A stretch of 64,000 nucleotides of DNA from positions 3,861,001 to 3,925,000 of the forward strand of contig NZ_CP095413.1 of assembly GCF_023016285.1 (NCBI RefSeq), written 5' to 3'. Positions 36,294-43,008 of the stretch are shown here, piece after piece (position 1 is the first letter of the stretch; the number at the start of each line of letters is the position of its first letter). The position numbers were made by a program, and so were the translations under genes. A model generated the notes under the pieces. It made no database searches. It saw only the letters and a list, made by a program, of their open reading frames with translations, and was not told the DNA's origin. The DNA comes from Muricauda sp. SCSIO 64092. Lineage in GTDB: Bacteria; Bacteroidota; Bacteroidia; Flavobacteriales; Flavobacteriaceae.

Positions 36294-36557
36294 ATGATAA
36301 ACTTGGATGACCGTATCCGGAGTTTTAAAAATCTGCGCGGACTGATCAATAGTCGGAAACTGTTGGGCTATAAATTGAACCAGCTGGCCAAGTTCAACTA
36401 CGAGCGTGAAGGCTCCAGCGCATTCAACTTAAGAGATTACCATGGTTTCGAGTTCAAGACCACCAACACCAATTTTATTCACCTGTTGACGTTTGAAACC
36501 AAATCAATTCAGATTAAATGGTGGTCCGAAAACAACGAAACCTTGCAAAATCTATGA
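36294..36557 (+). CDS. Hypothetical 87-aa protein
   Basis: Not recognised. A soluble 87-residue protein, basic in the N-terminal third, aromatic toward the end (FEFKTTNTNFIHLLTFE, IQIKWWSE). It begins 21 bp after the adhesin gene and its last codons lie inside a perfect 12-bp-stem hairpin that acts as terminator. It may be a real small gene or the remains of a larger one truncated by the mobile region to its right. Confidence 0.4.
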   Translation: MINLDDRIRSFKNLRGLINSRKLLGYKLNQLAKFNYEREGSSAFNLRDYHGFEFKTTNTNFIHLLTFETKSIQIKWWSENNETLQNL

Positions 36558-36569
36558 TTGCAAGGTTTC
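36537..36569. terminator. Palindromic terminator of tail module 7
   Basis: A perfect 12-bp stem (GAAACCTTGCAA / TTGCAAGGTTTC) with a 9-nt loop. It ends the adhesin/87-aa transcript and, read leftward, follows a degenerate tRNA-tail copy at 36594-36611. Confidence 0.75.
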
Positions 36570-36593
36570 TTATTAGTTTGGAGCTTCTTCCCA

Positions 36594-36611
36594 GTGACCT
36601 CCACAGGATTT
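36594..36611 (-). repeat. Degenerate tRNA-Arg 3'-tail copy (module 7)
   Basis: GTGACCTCCACAGGATTT differs by only two bases from the GTGACCTCGGCAGGATTT of the copy at 37.95 kb. The similarity continues to GCAC about 26 bp in. Confidence 0.55.
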
Positions 36612-36854
36612 TCTACGCACTGCTTTAACATCCTGACAAACCTGCCTGCCGGCTCTTAGGTTTGTATTATTAAATCGAAGTATCTTAAAAAAGAAAAGGA
36701 TGGGTGAACTTTCTTGCCGGCTAGATAAGATCCATTGCCTGTATTAGTCCCATCCTTAACTTTTAGACTGCCCGGAACCAGTTGGAATTTTAGATATCAA
36801 GGTCTATTAAGAGTCTTAGTCCCCTGGCAATCATTAACCTAATTCAAATGTACA
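36612..36854 (+). ncRNA. Possible IS110 bridge-RNA region upstream of the recombinase
   Basis: This 243-bp non-coding segment precedes an IS110-family recombinase. AAGGATGGG (36696-36704) and CCCATCCTT (36749-36757) form a perfect 9-bp stem enclosing 44 nt that hold shorter pairings. IS110 elements are known to encode a structured bridge RNA in the non-coding end next to the recombinase. The exact RNA ends and the guide loops were not worked out. Confidence 0.4.
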
Positions 36855-37841
36855 ATGAAAAAAGAATTTATCGGTATTGACGTTTCAAAAAGTACCCTCG
36901 ATGTATACCTCTATCATGGCAAAGCGCACAAAGTATTTGATAATACCCTCACTGGGTTCTCTAAATTATTAGCCTGGGCGAAAAGACAATTGAAAGAAAC
37001 TGAACCTGTATTTTGTTTTGAGCACACGGGTATCTATAGCTTAAAACTTTGTGAATTTATGCAACAAAATCAGTTTACCTATTTTGTGATCTCTGGGTTG
37101 GAACTCAAGCGGTCTCTGGGTATTAAACGTGGAAAGAATGACAAGGTCGATGCACAAGCTATTGCGCGTTATGCCTTTTTGTTCGAAAAGGAGTTGACCC
37201 CCTATCAACTTCCGGCCACATCATTATTAAAGCTGAAGAACTTATTAACTTACCGTGCTAAACTTGTACGGCAAAGAACAGCCCACCTCAACCAAATCAC
37301 CGAGCAAAAAAAAGTGCTGCAGGTATCCCCGGATGATCCCATACTTGTTTCTGCGCAACAGATCATACAATTTTTGACCAAGGAAATCCTTCAGATCGAA
37401 AAACTTATAAGAACTCAGATCCAACAAAATCAAGAAATCACTCGAACCTTTAAGCATATCACCTCTATCAAGGGAGTCGGTTTAATCCTGGCGGTAACAC
37501 TAATCACCGCAACCGATAACTTTAAAGCGTTTAAAACCTGGAGACAATTTGCTTGTTATGCCGGAATTGCGCCTTTTGAGCATCAATCAGGAACGAGTAT
37601 AAAAGGCAAAACCAGGATAAGTACCTTGGGAAACCGAACAATAAAAACCTTGCTATCACAAGCAGCAGCTACCGCATTACAGCATGATCCAGAGATAAAA
37701 ATGTATTACCAGCGGAGGTTGAAAGCCGGTAAATCCAAAATGTCAACAATCAATGTGATACGTAATAAAATAGTAAGCCGAACTTTTGCCGTGGTCAAGC
37801 GGGACAAGCCATATGTAAATTTAGCAAAATATGCAGCTTGA
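36855..37841 (+). CDS. IS110-family DEDD recombinase (transposase)
   Basis: A complete 328-aa IS110-family transposase. The N-terminal RuvC-like DEDD domain shows D9 in FIGIDVSKS, E56 in FCFEHTG, and D96/D99 in KNDKVDAQAIA. The C-terminal Tnp_20 domain contains ITSIKGVGLILAVTLI and CYAGIAPFEHQSGTSIKG, with the conserved catalytic Ser. It is intact and ends in a TAQ-free simple stop. IS110 elements insert at specific short targets without terminal inverted repeats, so the element ends are not marked. It lies inside the tRNA-tail array. Confidence 0.95.
   Translation: MKKEFIGIDVSKSTLDVYLYHGKAHKVFDNTLTGFSKLLAWAKRQLKETEPVFCFEHTGIYSLKLCEFMQQNQFTYFVISGLELKRSLGIKRGKNDKVDAQAIARYAFLFEKELTPYQLPATSLLKLKNLLTYRAKLVRQRTAHLNQITEQKKVLQVSPDDPILVSAQQIIQFLTKEILQIEKLIRTQIQQNQEITRTFKHITSIKGVGLILAVTLITATDNFKAFKTWRQFACYAGIAPFEHQSGTSIKGKTRISTLGNRTIKTLLSQAAATALQHDPEIKMYYQRRLKAGKSKMSTINVIRNKIVSRTFAVVKRDKPYVNLAKYAA
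36855..37841 (+). mobile_element. IS110-family insertion sequence (core only; ends undetermined)
   Basis: The gene is the only defined part. The left end should lie between 36612 and 36696 and the right end between 37842 and about 37900, but no boundary is visible, as is usual for this family. Confidence 0.7.
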
Positions 37842-37897
37842 AAATTTGGATAAACCTTAGAATACAGGCAGGGCTCCGCCTTGAGAATCAAAACCTC

Positions 37898-37937
37898 GCT
37901 AAAACAAAAAAGCAAACTATTTGTTTTAGCTTGCTTT
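37898..37937. terminator. Terminator of tail module 6 with two competing hairpins
   Basis: Two mutually exclusive stems: GCTAAAACAAA (37898-37908) with TTTGTTTTAGC (37920-37930), and AAAGCAA (37909-37915) with TTGCTTT (37931-37937). It lies 10 bp before (plus-strand sense) the tail copy at 37948. Confidence 0.5.
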
Positions 37938-37943
37938 CGATCC

Positions 37944-38123
37944 ATTCGTGACCTCGGCAGGATTTGTTGGCGCACTTCCTTTGTGTTCTCGCCTGAAAAT
38001 AGAAAATCCAATTGCCATGCAATTGATTTTATTTTTACTCCGAACTTTAGAATCTTTGATTCAAGTTCTCCATAAAAACAAAAATCCATCACTACAGTGA
38101 TGGATTTTCTGTTATAAGTGACC
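37944..38123 (-). repeat. 180-bp direct repeat, copy A
   Basis: It matches 40539-40718 at 178 of 180 positions (differences: GTT/GCT near 37966 and G/A in ATTGATT/ATTAATT). It opens with the tRNA 3'-tail sequence (37948-37966) and ends with a terminator (38081-38108) plus the first bases of another tail (GTGACC). Copy A has lost the tRNA body. A third tail-like start (38118-) continues as unrelated sequence. Confidence 0.9.
38081..38108. terminator. Palindromic terminator inside repeat copy A (module 5)
   Basis: A 13-bp stem AAAATCCATCACT / AGTGATGGATTTT with a 2-nt loop, identical to the terminator next to the tRNA-Arg gene. Confidence 0.8.
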
Positions 38124-38218
38124 CTAAACATTCAAGGTTCAAACTTTTTGGTTCAGGATTTAAAATCAATTGGAGAGCTTTCAAAAGATATCCCTGCTTT
38201 ATTAATTGCTTGTTAGCT

Positions 38219-39136
38219 TTATTTTTCTCCTATATCAATTTTTAAAATCCTTTTAGGGTATAGACCTAGTTGTTTATCATAGTATTCTTCAGATATAATA
38301 GGTGCATTTTTAATGACAATATTATTATCATAATTATTGGGACTCATAAATATTGAGTCTTCAGATATTGTTCTGTAAGCTATTCCTAATGTATATTCTT
38401 TATCTCTTTTTTTCATTTCTTCTTCTTCATCTCTATCAATTAATAACTCAGTATTTTTAAAGAAAGGAGGTAACGATTTATGGTAACCAACAACATCTTC
38501 TCCTTTTTCCTTACATGAATTAAGTAAATTCTCAACATTTTTAGAATGCATCAAATATCGTATTGGAAAAGTGTTTTTATGGCAATGTATGCTTTCAAAC
38601 TTTTTATTTCCTCTTACTTTAGAATCCAACAGCTTCAAAATATTCTCAATAGGACTACATGTCCAACCAAATTGTTCTATCTGATACTCTTCTTTTTTTT
38701 GATGCCAAAAGGAGTGCAAATCGTCGTTATTTCTTACTCTTACGTAATTGTAAAAAGAATATAAAGGAATTGCATTATTTTTTTCGGCATACCTTTTTAA
38801 AATATCTACTTGTCTTTTTTGATTTGGTTTTTGACCAGATTTATAGTTTAAAGACTTGTAATTAAGGGTCTTAGGGTCTATTTTTTTAGCTTGAACAGCA
38901 TAACGCAGCCACCCCATCTTTTCATTTCCTATCCACCATTCCCAATCAGTTCCTTTTTCCGGTTCTTTAATTTTTGGAGTTTGTATCACTATTATATTCC
39001 TATTTCCAGAACGTAGTATTTCCAATAAGATAATATCAGTTATGGTTTCTTCTCCCTGCCTAATACTCGCTCTACTTGTGTCCCTTAGTCGAAACCATAC
39101 ATCCTGCGATATTTGTTCAAATAATTTGTAAATCAT
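38219..39136 (-). CDS. DUF6615-like protein with a nuclease-like motif pattern
   Basis: The ATG at 39136 is chosen; the frame is open to 39310 but that part crosses a palindromic terminator. The product is 305 aa. ISQDVWFRLRDTSRAS, then RQGEETITDIILLEIL and KGTDWEWWIG...RYAVQAKKID resemble the DUF6615 family. The D-W-E ... Q-A-K spacing looks like the D-(n)-[E/Q]-x-K core of PD-(D/E)XK nucleases; this is inference. The gene is markedly AT-rich relative to its surroundings, sits between two tail modules and points the same way as the tRNA, as a cassette gene would. A defence or competition role is possible. Confidence 0.6.
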   Translation of the reverse strand: MIYKLFEQISQDVWFRLRDTSRASIRQGEETITDIILLEILRSGNRNIIVIQTPKIKEPEKGTDWEWWIGNEKMGWLRYAVQAKKIDPKTLNYKSLNYKSGQKPNQKRQVDILKRYAEKNNAIPLYSFYNYVRVRNNDDLHSFWHQKKEEYQIEQFGWTCSPIENILKLLDSKVRGNKKFESIHCHKNTFPIRYLMHSKNVENLLNSCKEKGEDVVGYHKSLPPFFKNTELLIDRDEEEEMKKRDKEYTLGIAYRTISEDSIFMSPNNYDNNIVIKNAPIISEEYYDKQLGLYPKRILKIDIGEK

Positions 39137-39184
39137 AGATAATTGTTTCTTAATAAAAAAATTAGATAAATGAAAATAAATAAA

Positions 39185-39202
39185 CCAGACAAATTTGTCT
39201 GG
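39185..39202. terminator. Palindromic terminator of tail module 4
   Basis: An 18-bp perfect palindrome (CCAGACAAATTTGTCTGG), AAA before and CTTT after, followed by a second small hairpin GGACAA/TTGTCC at 39209-39222. Confidence 0.7.
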
Positions 39203-39247
39203 CTTTATGGACAATTTTGTCCAACTCATGACCTCCACATGTTTGCC

Positions 39248-39261
39248 TTCCAGAGCAAAGT
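39248..39261 (-). repeat. Degenerate tRNA-tail copy (module 4)
   Basis: ATGACCTCCACATG resembles the GTGACCTCxxCAGG tail. The 60 bp after it are about three-quarters identical to the sequence after the module 3 tail (both contain AGGATTACTC-TTTCACTC-TGA). Confidence 0.45.
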
Positions 39262-39409
39262 CTTGCTTAGCGAAGGGAGGATTACTCATTTCACTCATGA
39301 CCCCGAGCATCCGGAGTTCGAATTTTTCTACTGATTCTTTAGATAATATTAACAGGTATTTTGAAGATCAAAACATCTTGAAAATTGCTTGTTGAAGTTC
39401 TCTTATGTT

Positions 39410-40225
39410 TTATTTTTTGGATTCGAGTAGTTTTTCGATTTCTGCTAATCTTTTTTCAAGTGATCTCAATCTTTCAATTTCTTTTTGTTGTTGGATTGTA
39501 TAAAGTGTAAGTTCTTCTATTTTTTGAAGTAATTGTATCTGAAAATCTCCTATATTCACTCCATTTTTTTCCATTTCTTTTGCAGAAGCAATGTTAGGTA
39601 AATGTTTTTTCTCTTTAATATAGTTTTCAATGAATTCAAGAGTAGGCAAATTATAATCACTTTCAAATACAAAATCAGCGGTTGGAGTAAGGGTTACTTT
39701 TATTTCTTTTGATTCCAACTTACCATATATGGCAACATTTCCACTTTGTTTAAAAATAACTGATGGGCTGCCTCCTTTAGGCCTAAATTCTAAATAATCA
39801 TTATTCCCATATTGTGCTATATCCCAAAAATTCATTTCAGGCCCTTTTAGCCTTATAAATGCCCATTCACTTGAGTTTGTATTTTCAATACTTAATTCGG
39901 CTCTATTACTTTTTATATGTAAATTGCTAGATGGGTCAGATGTTCCAATTCCAATTTTACCACTATTACGTTTAATAACAAATGTGTTTGAATTCCAGCT
40001 ATCGTTATATCTTCTATCAATATAAAAATCATCCAAATTATTGATCCCCATTGTTATTTTAAAACTTTCATTTCTTGACCAACCTAGCCAAGAGTAATCA
40101 GAATCTGTACTATTAAGATGTAATAAATTATTTTGAGAACTTTTAATATGTATTGGGTTAGATTGACCTTTCATATTGAAAGAAAAAGCTATTAGAGTTA
40201 GAGTAAAAATAGTTTTTTGTATCAA
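39410..40225 (-). CDS. Secreted tail-fibre-like protein with C-terminal coiled coil
   Basis: TTG start at 40225, followed directly by a signal peptide (IFTLTLIAFSFNMKGQ); 271 aa. Residues 70-140 show the motif FVIKRNSGKIGIGTSDPSSNLHIKSN, found in flavobacterial proteins related to phage tail fibres. The C-terminus carries FVFESDYNLPTLEFIENYIKEKKHLPNIAS, typical of the S74/intramolecular chaperone-like end, then a coiled coil (IQQQKEIERLRSLEKRLAEIE). AT-rich and flanked by tail modules 3 and 4, it has the look of an imported single-gene cassette. It has no T9SS sorting domain. Confidence 0.7.
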   Translation of the reverse strand: MIQKTIFTLTLIAFSFNMKGQSNPIHIKSSQNNLLHLNSTDSDYSWLGWSRNESFKITMGINNLDDFYIDRRYNDSWNSNTFVIKRNSGKIGIGTSDPSSNLHIKSNRAELSIENTNSSEWAFIRLKGPEMNFWDIAQYGNNDYLEFRPKGGSPSVIFKQSGNVAIYGKLESKEIKVTLTPTADFVFESDYNLPTLEFIENYIKEKKHLPNIASAKEMEKNGVNIGDFQIQLLQKIEELTLYTIQQQKEIERLRSLEKRLAEIEKLLESKK

Positions 40226-40338
40226 TTTCTTCTTATATAAGTGATTTTATTATAAAAATTCAAATAATTGCTTACAACAATTGTATAAACCCAATAGGGT
40301 ATGTTTATTAAACATAAAAGTAAGAATAACCAACAAAA

Positions 40339-40364
40339 AAAGCGAGACAATATTGTCTCGCTTT
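40339..40364. terminator. Perfect 26-bp palindrome, terminator of tail module 3
   Basis: AAAGCGAGACAAT is followed directly by its reverse complement (AT overlap centre), with T/A tracts on both sides. A bidirectional terminator. Confidence 0.8.
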
Positions 40365-40383
40365 GGTAAATTTTGTCTTAAAA

Positions 40384-40397
40384 GTGACTTCTACAGG
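40384..40397 (-). repeat. Degenerate tRNA-tail copy (module 3)
   Basis: GTGACTTCTACAGG, compared with GTGACCTCGGCAGG of the tRNA. It lies 19 bp from its terminator, the same arrangement as at the real tRNA gene. Confidence 0.5.
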
Positions 40398-40492
40398 CTC
40401 GTCTGCCATAGCTAAGCTTTGTTTAGCGATGTCAGGATTACTCGTTTCACTCGTGATTCTGACAAAGCTCCGCTTTGAAAATAATTCAAACA

Positions 40493-40523
40493 AAAAAACG
40501 CTCAAGCTAGCTTGGCGTTTTTT
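40493..40523. terminator. Palindromic terminator of tail module 2
   Basis: AAAAAACGC (40493-40501) pairs with GCGTTTTTT (40515-40523), and AAGCTAGCTT forms the inner stem. It is 20 bp from the tail copy at 40543. Confidence 0.8.
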
Positions 40524-40538
40524 CTTATTGAACTATTT

Positions 40539-40718
40539 ATTCGTGACCTCGGCAGGATTTGCTGGCGCACTTCCTTTGTGTTCTCGCCTGAAAATAGAAA
40601 ATCCAATTGCCATGCAATTAATTTTATTTTTACTCCGAACTTTAGAATCTTTGATTCAAGTTCTCCATAAAAACAAAAATCCATCACTACAGTGATGGAT
40701 TTTCTGTTATAAGTGACC
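40539..40718 (-). repeat. 180-bp direct repeat, copy B, abutting the tRNA
   Basis: It matches 37944-38123 at 178 of 180 positions. Its inner end includes a perfect tail copy (GTGACCTCGGCAGGATT, from 40543), then about 130 bp of unassigned sequence, the tRNA terminator, and the last five bases of tRNA-Arg. Confidence 0.9.
40676..40703 (-). terminator. tRNA-Arg terminator
   Basis: A 13-bp stem with a 2-nt loop, 11 bp past the 3' end of the tRNA gene, with a T tract on the minus strand. Confidence 0.85.
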
Positions 40719-40787
40719 TCGGCAGGATTCAAACCTGCAACCTTCTGAGCCGTAATCAGATGCGCTATTCAGTTGCGCCACGAGGCC
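40714..40787 (-). tRNA. tRNA-Arg (anticodon ACG)
   Basis: A full 74-nt cloverleaf was folded by hand on the minus strand: acceptor GGCCTCG / CGAGGTC (one G-U pair) with discriminator A, D stem GCGC/GCGC, anticodon stem TCTGA/TCAGA with loop TTACGGC (anticodon ACG), T stem GCAGG/CCTGC with loop TTTGAAT. The CCA is not encoded. ACG (read as ICG) decodes CGU, CGC and CGA. Confidence 0.97.
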
Positions 40788-40803
40788 GTTATAATTAGGG
40801 GTG

Positions 40804-40834
40804 CAAATATATTTCTTTTTAAATTTATGGCAAA
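40804..40834 (-). promoter_or_regulatory. Bacteroidota promoter of tRNA-Arg
   Basis: On the minus strand, TTTG (40831-40834) is followed after 19 bp by TATATTTG (40804-40811), exactly the TTTG-N19-TAnnTTTG form, 16 bp before the tRNA 5' end. Confidence 0.8.
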
Positions 40835-40852
40835 ACCCATCAATTAAAAGCA

Positions 40853-41365
40853 ATGGATTTTGATTCGTATATACGTGATGTAAAAGACTTTCCGAAACCT
40901 GGAATCCTTTTTAAGGATATTACCCCTTTGCTACAGGATGCAACGGCAATTAAAAGAGCCTCGGAAACACTCTATGATTTTGTGGGAAATCATGAGGTGG
41001 ACAAGGTTGTGGGGGTAGATAGTAGGGGTTTTATTTTTGCCCCTTTATTGGCGTATAAATTGGACGCCGGCTTTGTGCCCATAAGGAAAAAGGGGAAGCT
41101 TCCTGCGGATAAGCTTTCAGAATCCTATGACTTGGAATATGGTACGGACACCTTGGAAATTCATTTGGATGCCATAAAGCCGGGGGAAAAGGTGTTGGTC
41201 CATGATGATGTTTTGGCCACGGGAGGTACCGCAGAGGCGGTATGTAGGTTGGTGGAGAATCTAGGAGGGCTTGTGGTACAATGTAATTTTATTATCCATT
41301 TAAGCTTTTTGCAAGGAGAACAGAAACTGAATGGCTATCCCATCAAATCCTTGTTGACCTATTGA
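40853..41365 (+). CDS. apt: Adenine phosphoribosyltransferase
   Basis: A 170-aa enzyme that salvages adenine to AMP using PRPP. The PRPP-binding motif VLVHDDVLATGGTAEA lies at about 115-130, with DSRGFIFAPLLAYKL and FVPIRKKGKLP as further family motifs, and the IRDVKDFPKPGILFKDITPLL opening is typical. Start ATG is only 66 bp from the divergent tRNA gene. Its 3' end overlaps the convergent small gene by 7 bp. Confidence 0.97.
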   Translation: MDFDSYIRDVKDFPKPGILFKDITPLLQDATAIKRASETLYDFVGNHEVDKVVGVDSRGFIFAPLLAYKLDAGFVPIRKKGKLPADKLSESYDLEYGTDTLEIHLDAIKPGEKVLVHDDVLATGGTAEAVCRLVENLGGLVVQCNFIIHLSFLQGEQKLNGYPIKSLLTY

Positions 41366-41511
41366 TCCAGTGCATTTTTAGTGACGTAATAACGCCATCC
41401 AATAACAGCCAACTGCCATTTTTTTGCCTTGGCCAAATCCAATTGTTGTTTGGTGAAGGAAGGAAGTAGTGCTTTGTTGAGTTTGGCCAGGAACTTAAAG
41501 AGTGATTTCAT
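41359..41511 (-). CDS. Conserved small flavobacterial protein (50 aa)
   Basis: A 50-residue basic protein starting MKSLFKFLAKLNKALLP and ending YYVTKNALDQ. I recognise the pattern (K-F-L-x-x-L-N-K, then Q-L-D-L-x-K-A-x-K-x-Q-L-A, then W-R-Y-Y-V-T) as a small protein conserved across Flavobacteriia, often mislabelled 'SsrA-binding protein'. It is far too short to be SmpB. Function unknown. It converges on apt with a 7-bp overlap of stop regions. Confidence 0.7.
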   Translation of the reverse strand: MKSLFKFLAKLNKALLPSFTKQQLDLAKAKKWQLAVIGWRYYVTKNALDQ

Positions 41512-41540
41512 TTTGCTGTATTGTGGATTGCAATCTACTA

Positions 41541-41570
41541 AAAAAGCCCTGACTATCACATCAGGGCCTT
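41541..41570 (-). terminator. Terminator of the SPFH gene
   Basis: A GCCCTGA/TCAGGGC stem followed on the minus strand by a T tract, about 15 bp after the SPFH stop codon. Confidence 0.8.
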
Positions 41571-41586
41571 TGGTTTAAGGGCAATT

Positions 41587-42921
41587 TCACTTTTGATCGC
41601 TTTCTATCATCTTTTTGGCCAATTCCGCCCCAATCAGGGATTCCAATAAGTTACCCTCGTTGGTTTTGCCCCCATTTCCATCAATATAGATTTCAGGTAG
41701 GTTTAGGCTTTTCAGCTGTCCGGCTACACCCACTGCCGTCTTGTACTCCCACTCGGCACGTTCCTGGGGAGTTAAACCGGCATTGACCAATTTGGCATTT
41801 TGATAGGCCTCGGCATCCGCCGCGACCTTTTTGCTCTGTGCCTTGAATTTTTCTACTTCAAATTGCTTTTTCTCCTTGACCAGGTTGAATTCGGCAACCT
41901 TTGCTTCGGTTTCCGCAGCAATCGTTTTCTGGATTTGTTCCTTTTCCAATCGGGCGCGTTCTGCAGCCTTTTCTGCCTCGCCACGGGCCTTTTCCTTTTG
42001 TGCGCGGTAGAACTCCCGCTCAGCCTGTTGCTTTTCGAGCTGTGTCTGCGCCACTTCTTCCTTTTGCAATTGTAGGCGCTTATCAAAGGTTTGTTCCCAG
42101 TCAATTTCGGTAACCACGGCCTGTACAACGGTCAATCCATAGGCTTTAAGGGAGTTGCCCCGCTCACGCACGGGGAGGCCATCCTTAAATTTTATTCGAA
42201 AACGTTTCTGTTTGCTCTCTTTGTTCACAACGGTCCGTACTGTTGCGGAGTCTCCAATGATTTCCTGGGGTTCACTGGCCACATACTCTTCCAATACATA
42301 CATTCCGTTTTCCAGTTGGTCCTTAAAATAGCGATCAAAGTCGGAGGCCTGCCCCGAAATATAGTCCTGGGCATCCATTAGTTTGCAGGTATTTTTAATA
42401 CTCTGGTCAATATTGGGAATGATCCGTGAACGAATCAGGTTTTTCTCCGTTTTGTTCCTGTCCGCAACGGATAGGAATTGTATCTCATCTTCGGTATTGA
42501 TACTGATGACCACAGAAGTGGCAATCCGTGCTTTTACCGCATCACTGAAAGCCCAATATTTGGCTTTATCGACATTGGCATATTCGCTCTGCTCTCCCAA
42601 TTCCCCTTCACCATTTGGAATCACGTATTTAATGGGAAGTTCAAACTGAATAGGGATAAGCCTGCCCCACATTTTGGTATGGATTCCCTGTCGGAAAACC
42701 GCTTTTTGACCACCCCACGGGTATTGCACGGCATAGGCGGTACCTGGTTCCGCATAGAAAAAAGTGCCGGTTACAACGCTCAACACAATACCTACCAAAA
42801 CAATTTGCAGGCTTTTTCGGGTATTGAACCATTTGAGCAAGTTCGAATTTTTAAAAATGGGTTTAAGGACAAGCGTGCTTAAACCAATGACAATAACAAG
42901 TACTCCTAAGAAAGTTAACAT
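41587..42921 (-). CDS. SPFH/Band 7 domain membrane protein
   Basis: The ATG at 42921 (MLTFLGVLVIVIGLST) is preferred over a TTG at 42948; 444 aa. An N-terminal helix (residues 1-20) and a second one (about 40-58) precede the SPFH domain (about 60-300: AVQYPWGGQKAVFRQGIHTKMWG, AYGLTVVQAVVTEIDWEQTFDK). A very long charged coiled coil rich in K, E and A follows (about 260-360). SPFH proteins (stomatin, prohibitin, flotillin-like) form large membrane rings or microdomains. It is a single gene with its own terminator. Confidence 0.9.
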   Translation of the reverse strand: MLTFLGVLVIVIGLSTLVLKPIFKNSNLLKWFNTRKSLQIVLVGIVLSVVTGTFFYAEPGTAYAVQYPWGGQKAVFRQGIHTKMWGRLIPIQFELPIKYVIPNGEGELGEQSEYANVDKAKYWAFSDAVKARIATSVVISINTEDEIQFLSVADRNKTEKNLIRSRIIPNIDQSIKNTCKLMDAQDYISGQASDFDRYFKDQLENGMYVLEEYVASEPQEIIGDSATVRTVVNKESKQKRFRIKFKDGLPVRERGNSLKAYGLTVVQAVVTEIDWEQTFDKRLQLQKEEVAQTQLEKQQAEREFYRAQKEKARGEAEKAAERARLEKEQIQKTIAAETEAKVAEFNLVKEKKQFEVEKFKAQSKKVAADAEAYQNAKLVNAGLTPQERAEWEYKTAVGVAGQLKSLNLPEIYIDGNGGKTNEGNLLESLIGAELAKKMIESDQK

Positions 42922-42973
42922 AGGTCTAAAATTTAAAAGGTTGGACAATAATTTTTGATTTCACTTGGAAATC

Positions 42974-43008
42974 CTTGGCGGGGAGTTGCTCACAAAAGCA
43001 CCGCCAAG
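42974..43008. other. Hairpin in the leader of the SPFH gene
   Basis: A perfect 8-bp stem (CTTGGCGG / CCGCCAAG) with a 19-nt loop lies about 55 bp upstream of the SPFH start codon, overlapping the end of a 20-codon frame. It has no T tract, so a leader-control element is as likely as a terminator. Confidence 0.4.

Noticed and set aside
36855..37841. Terminal inverted repeats or target duplication for the IS110 element
   Set aside because: None could be found, and the family normally lacks them.
37706..38131. Open frame of 141 codons (minus) and its relative at 40502-40732
   Set aside because: Both arise because the 180-bp repeat happens to be open in one frame. They cross terminators and, in one case, the tRNA end. 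No protein function is credible.
39137..39310. N-terminal extension of the DUF6615-like gene
   Set aside because: The extra codons pass through an 18-bp palindromic terminator and a tail module and resemble another module in translation (40308-40505). The real start is 39136.
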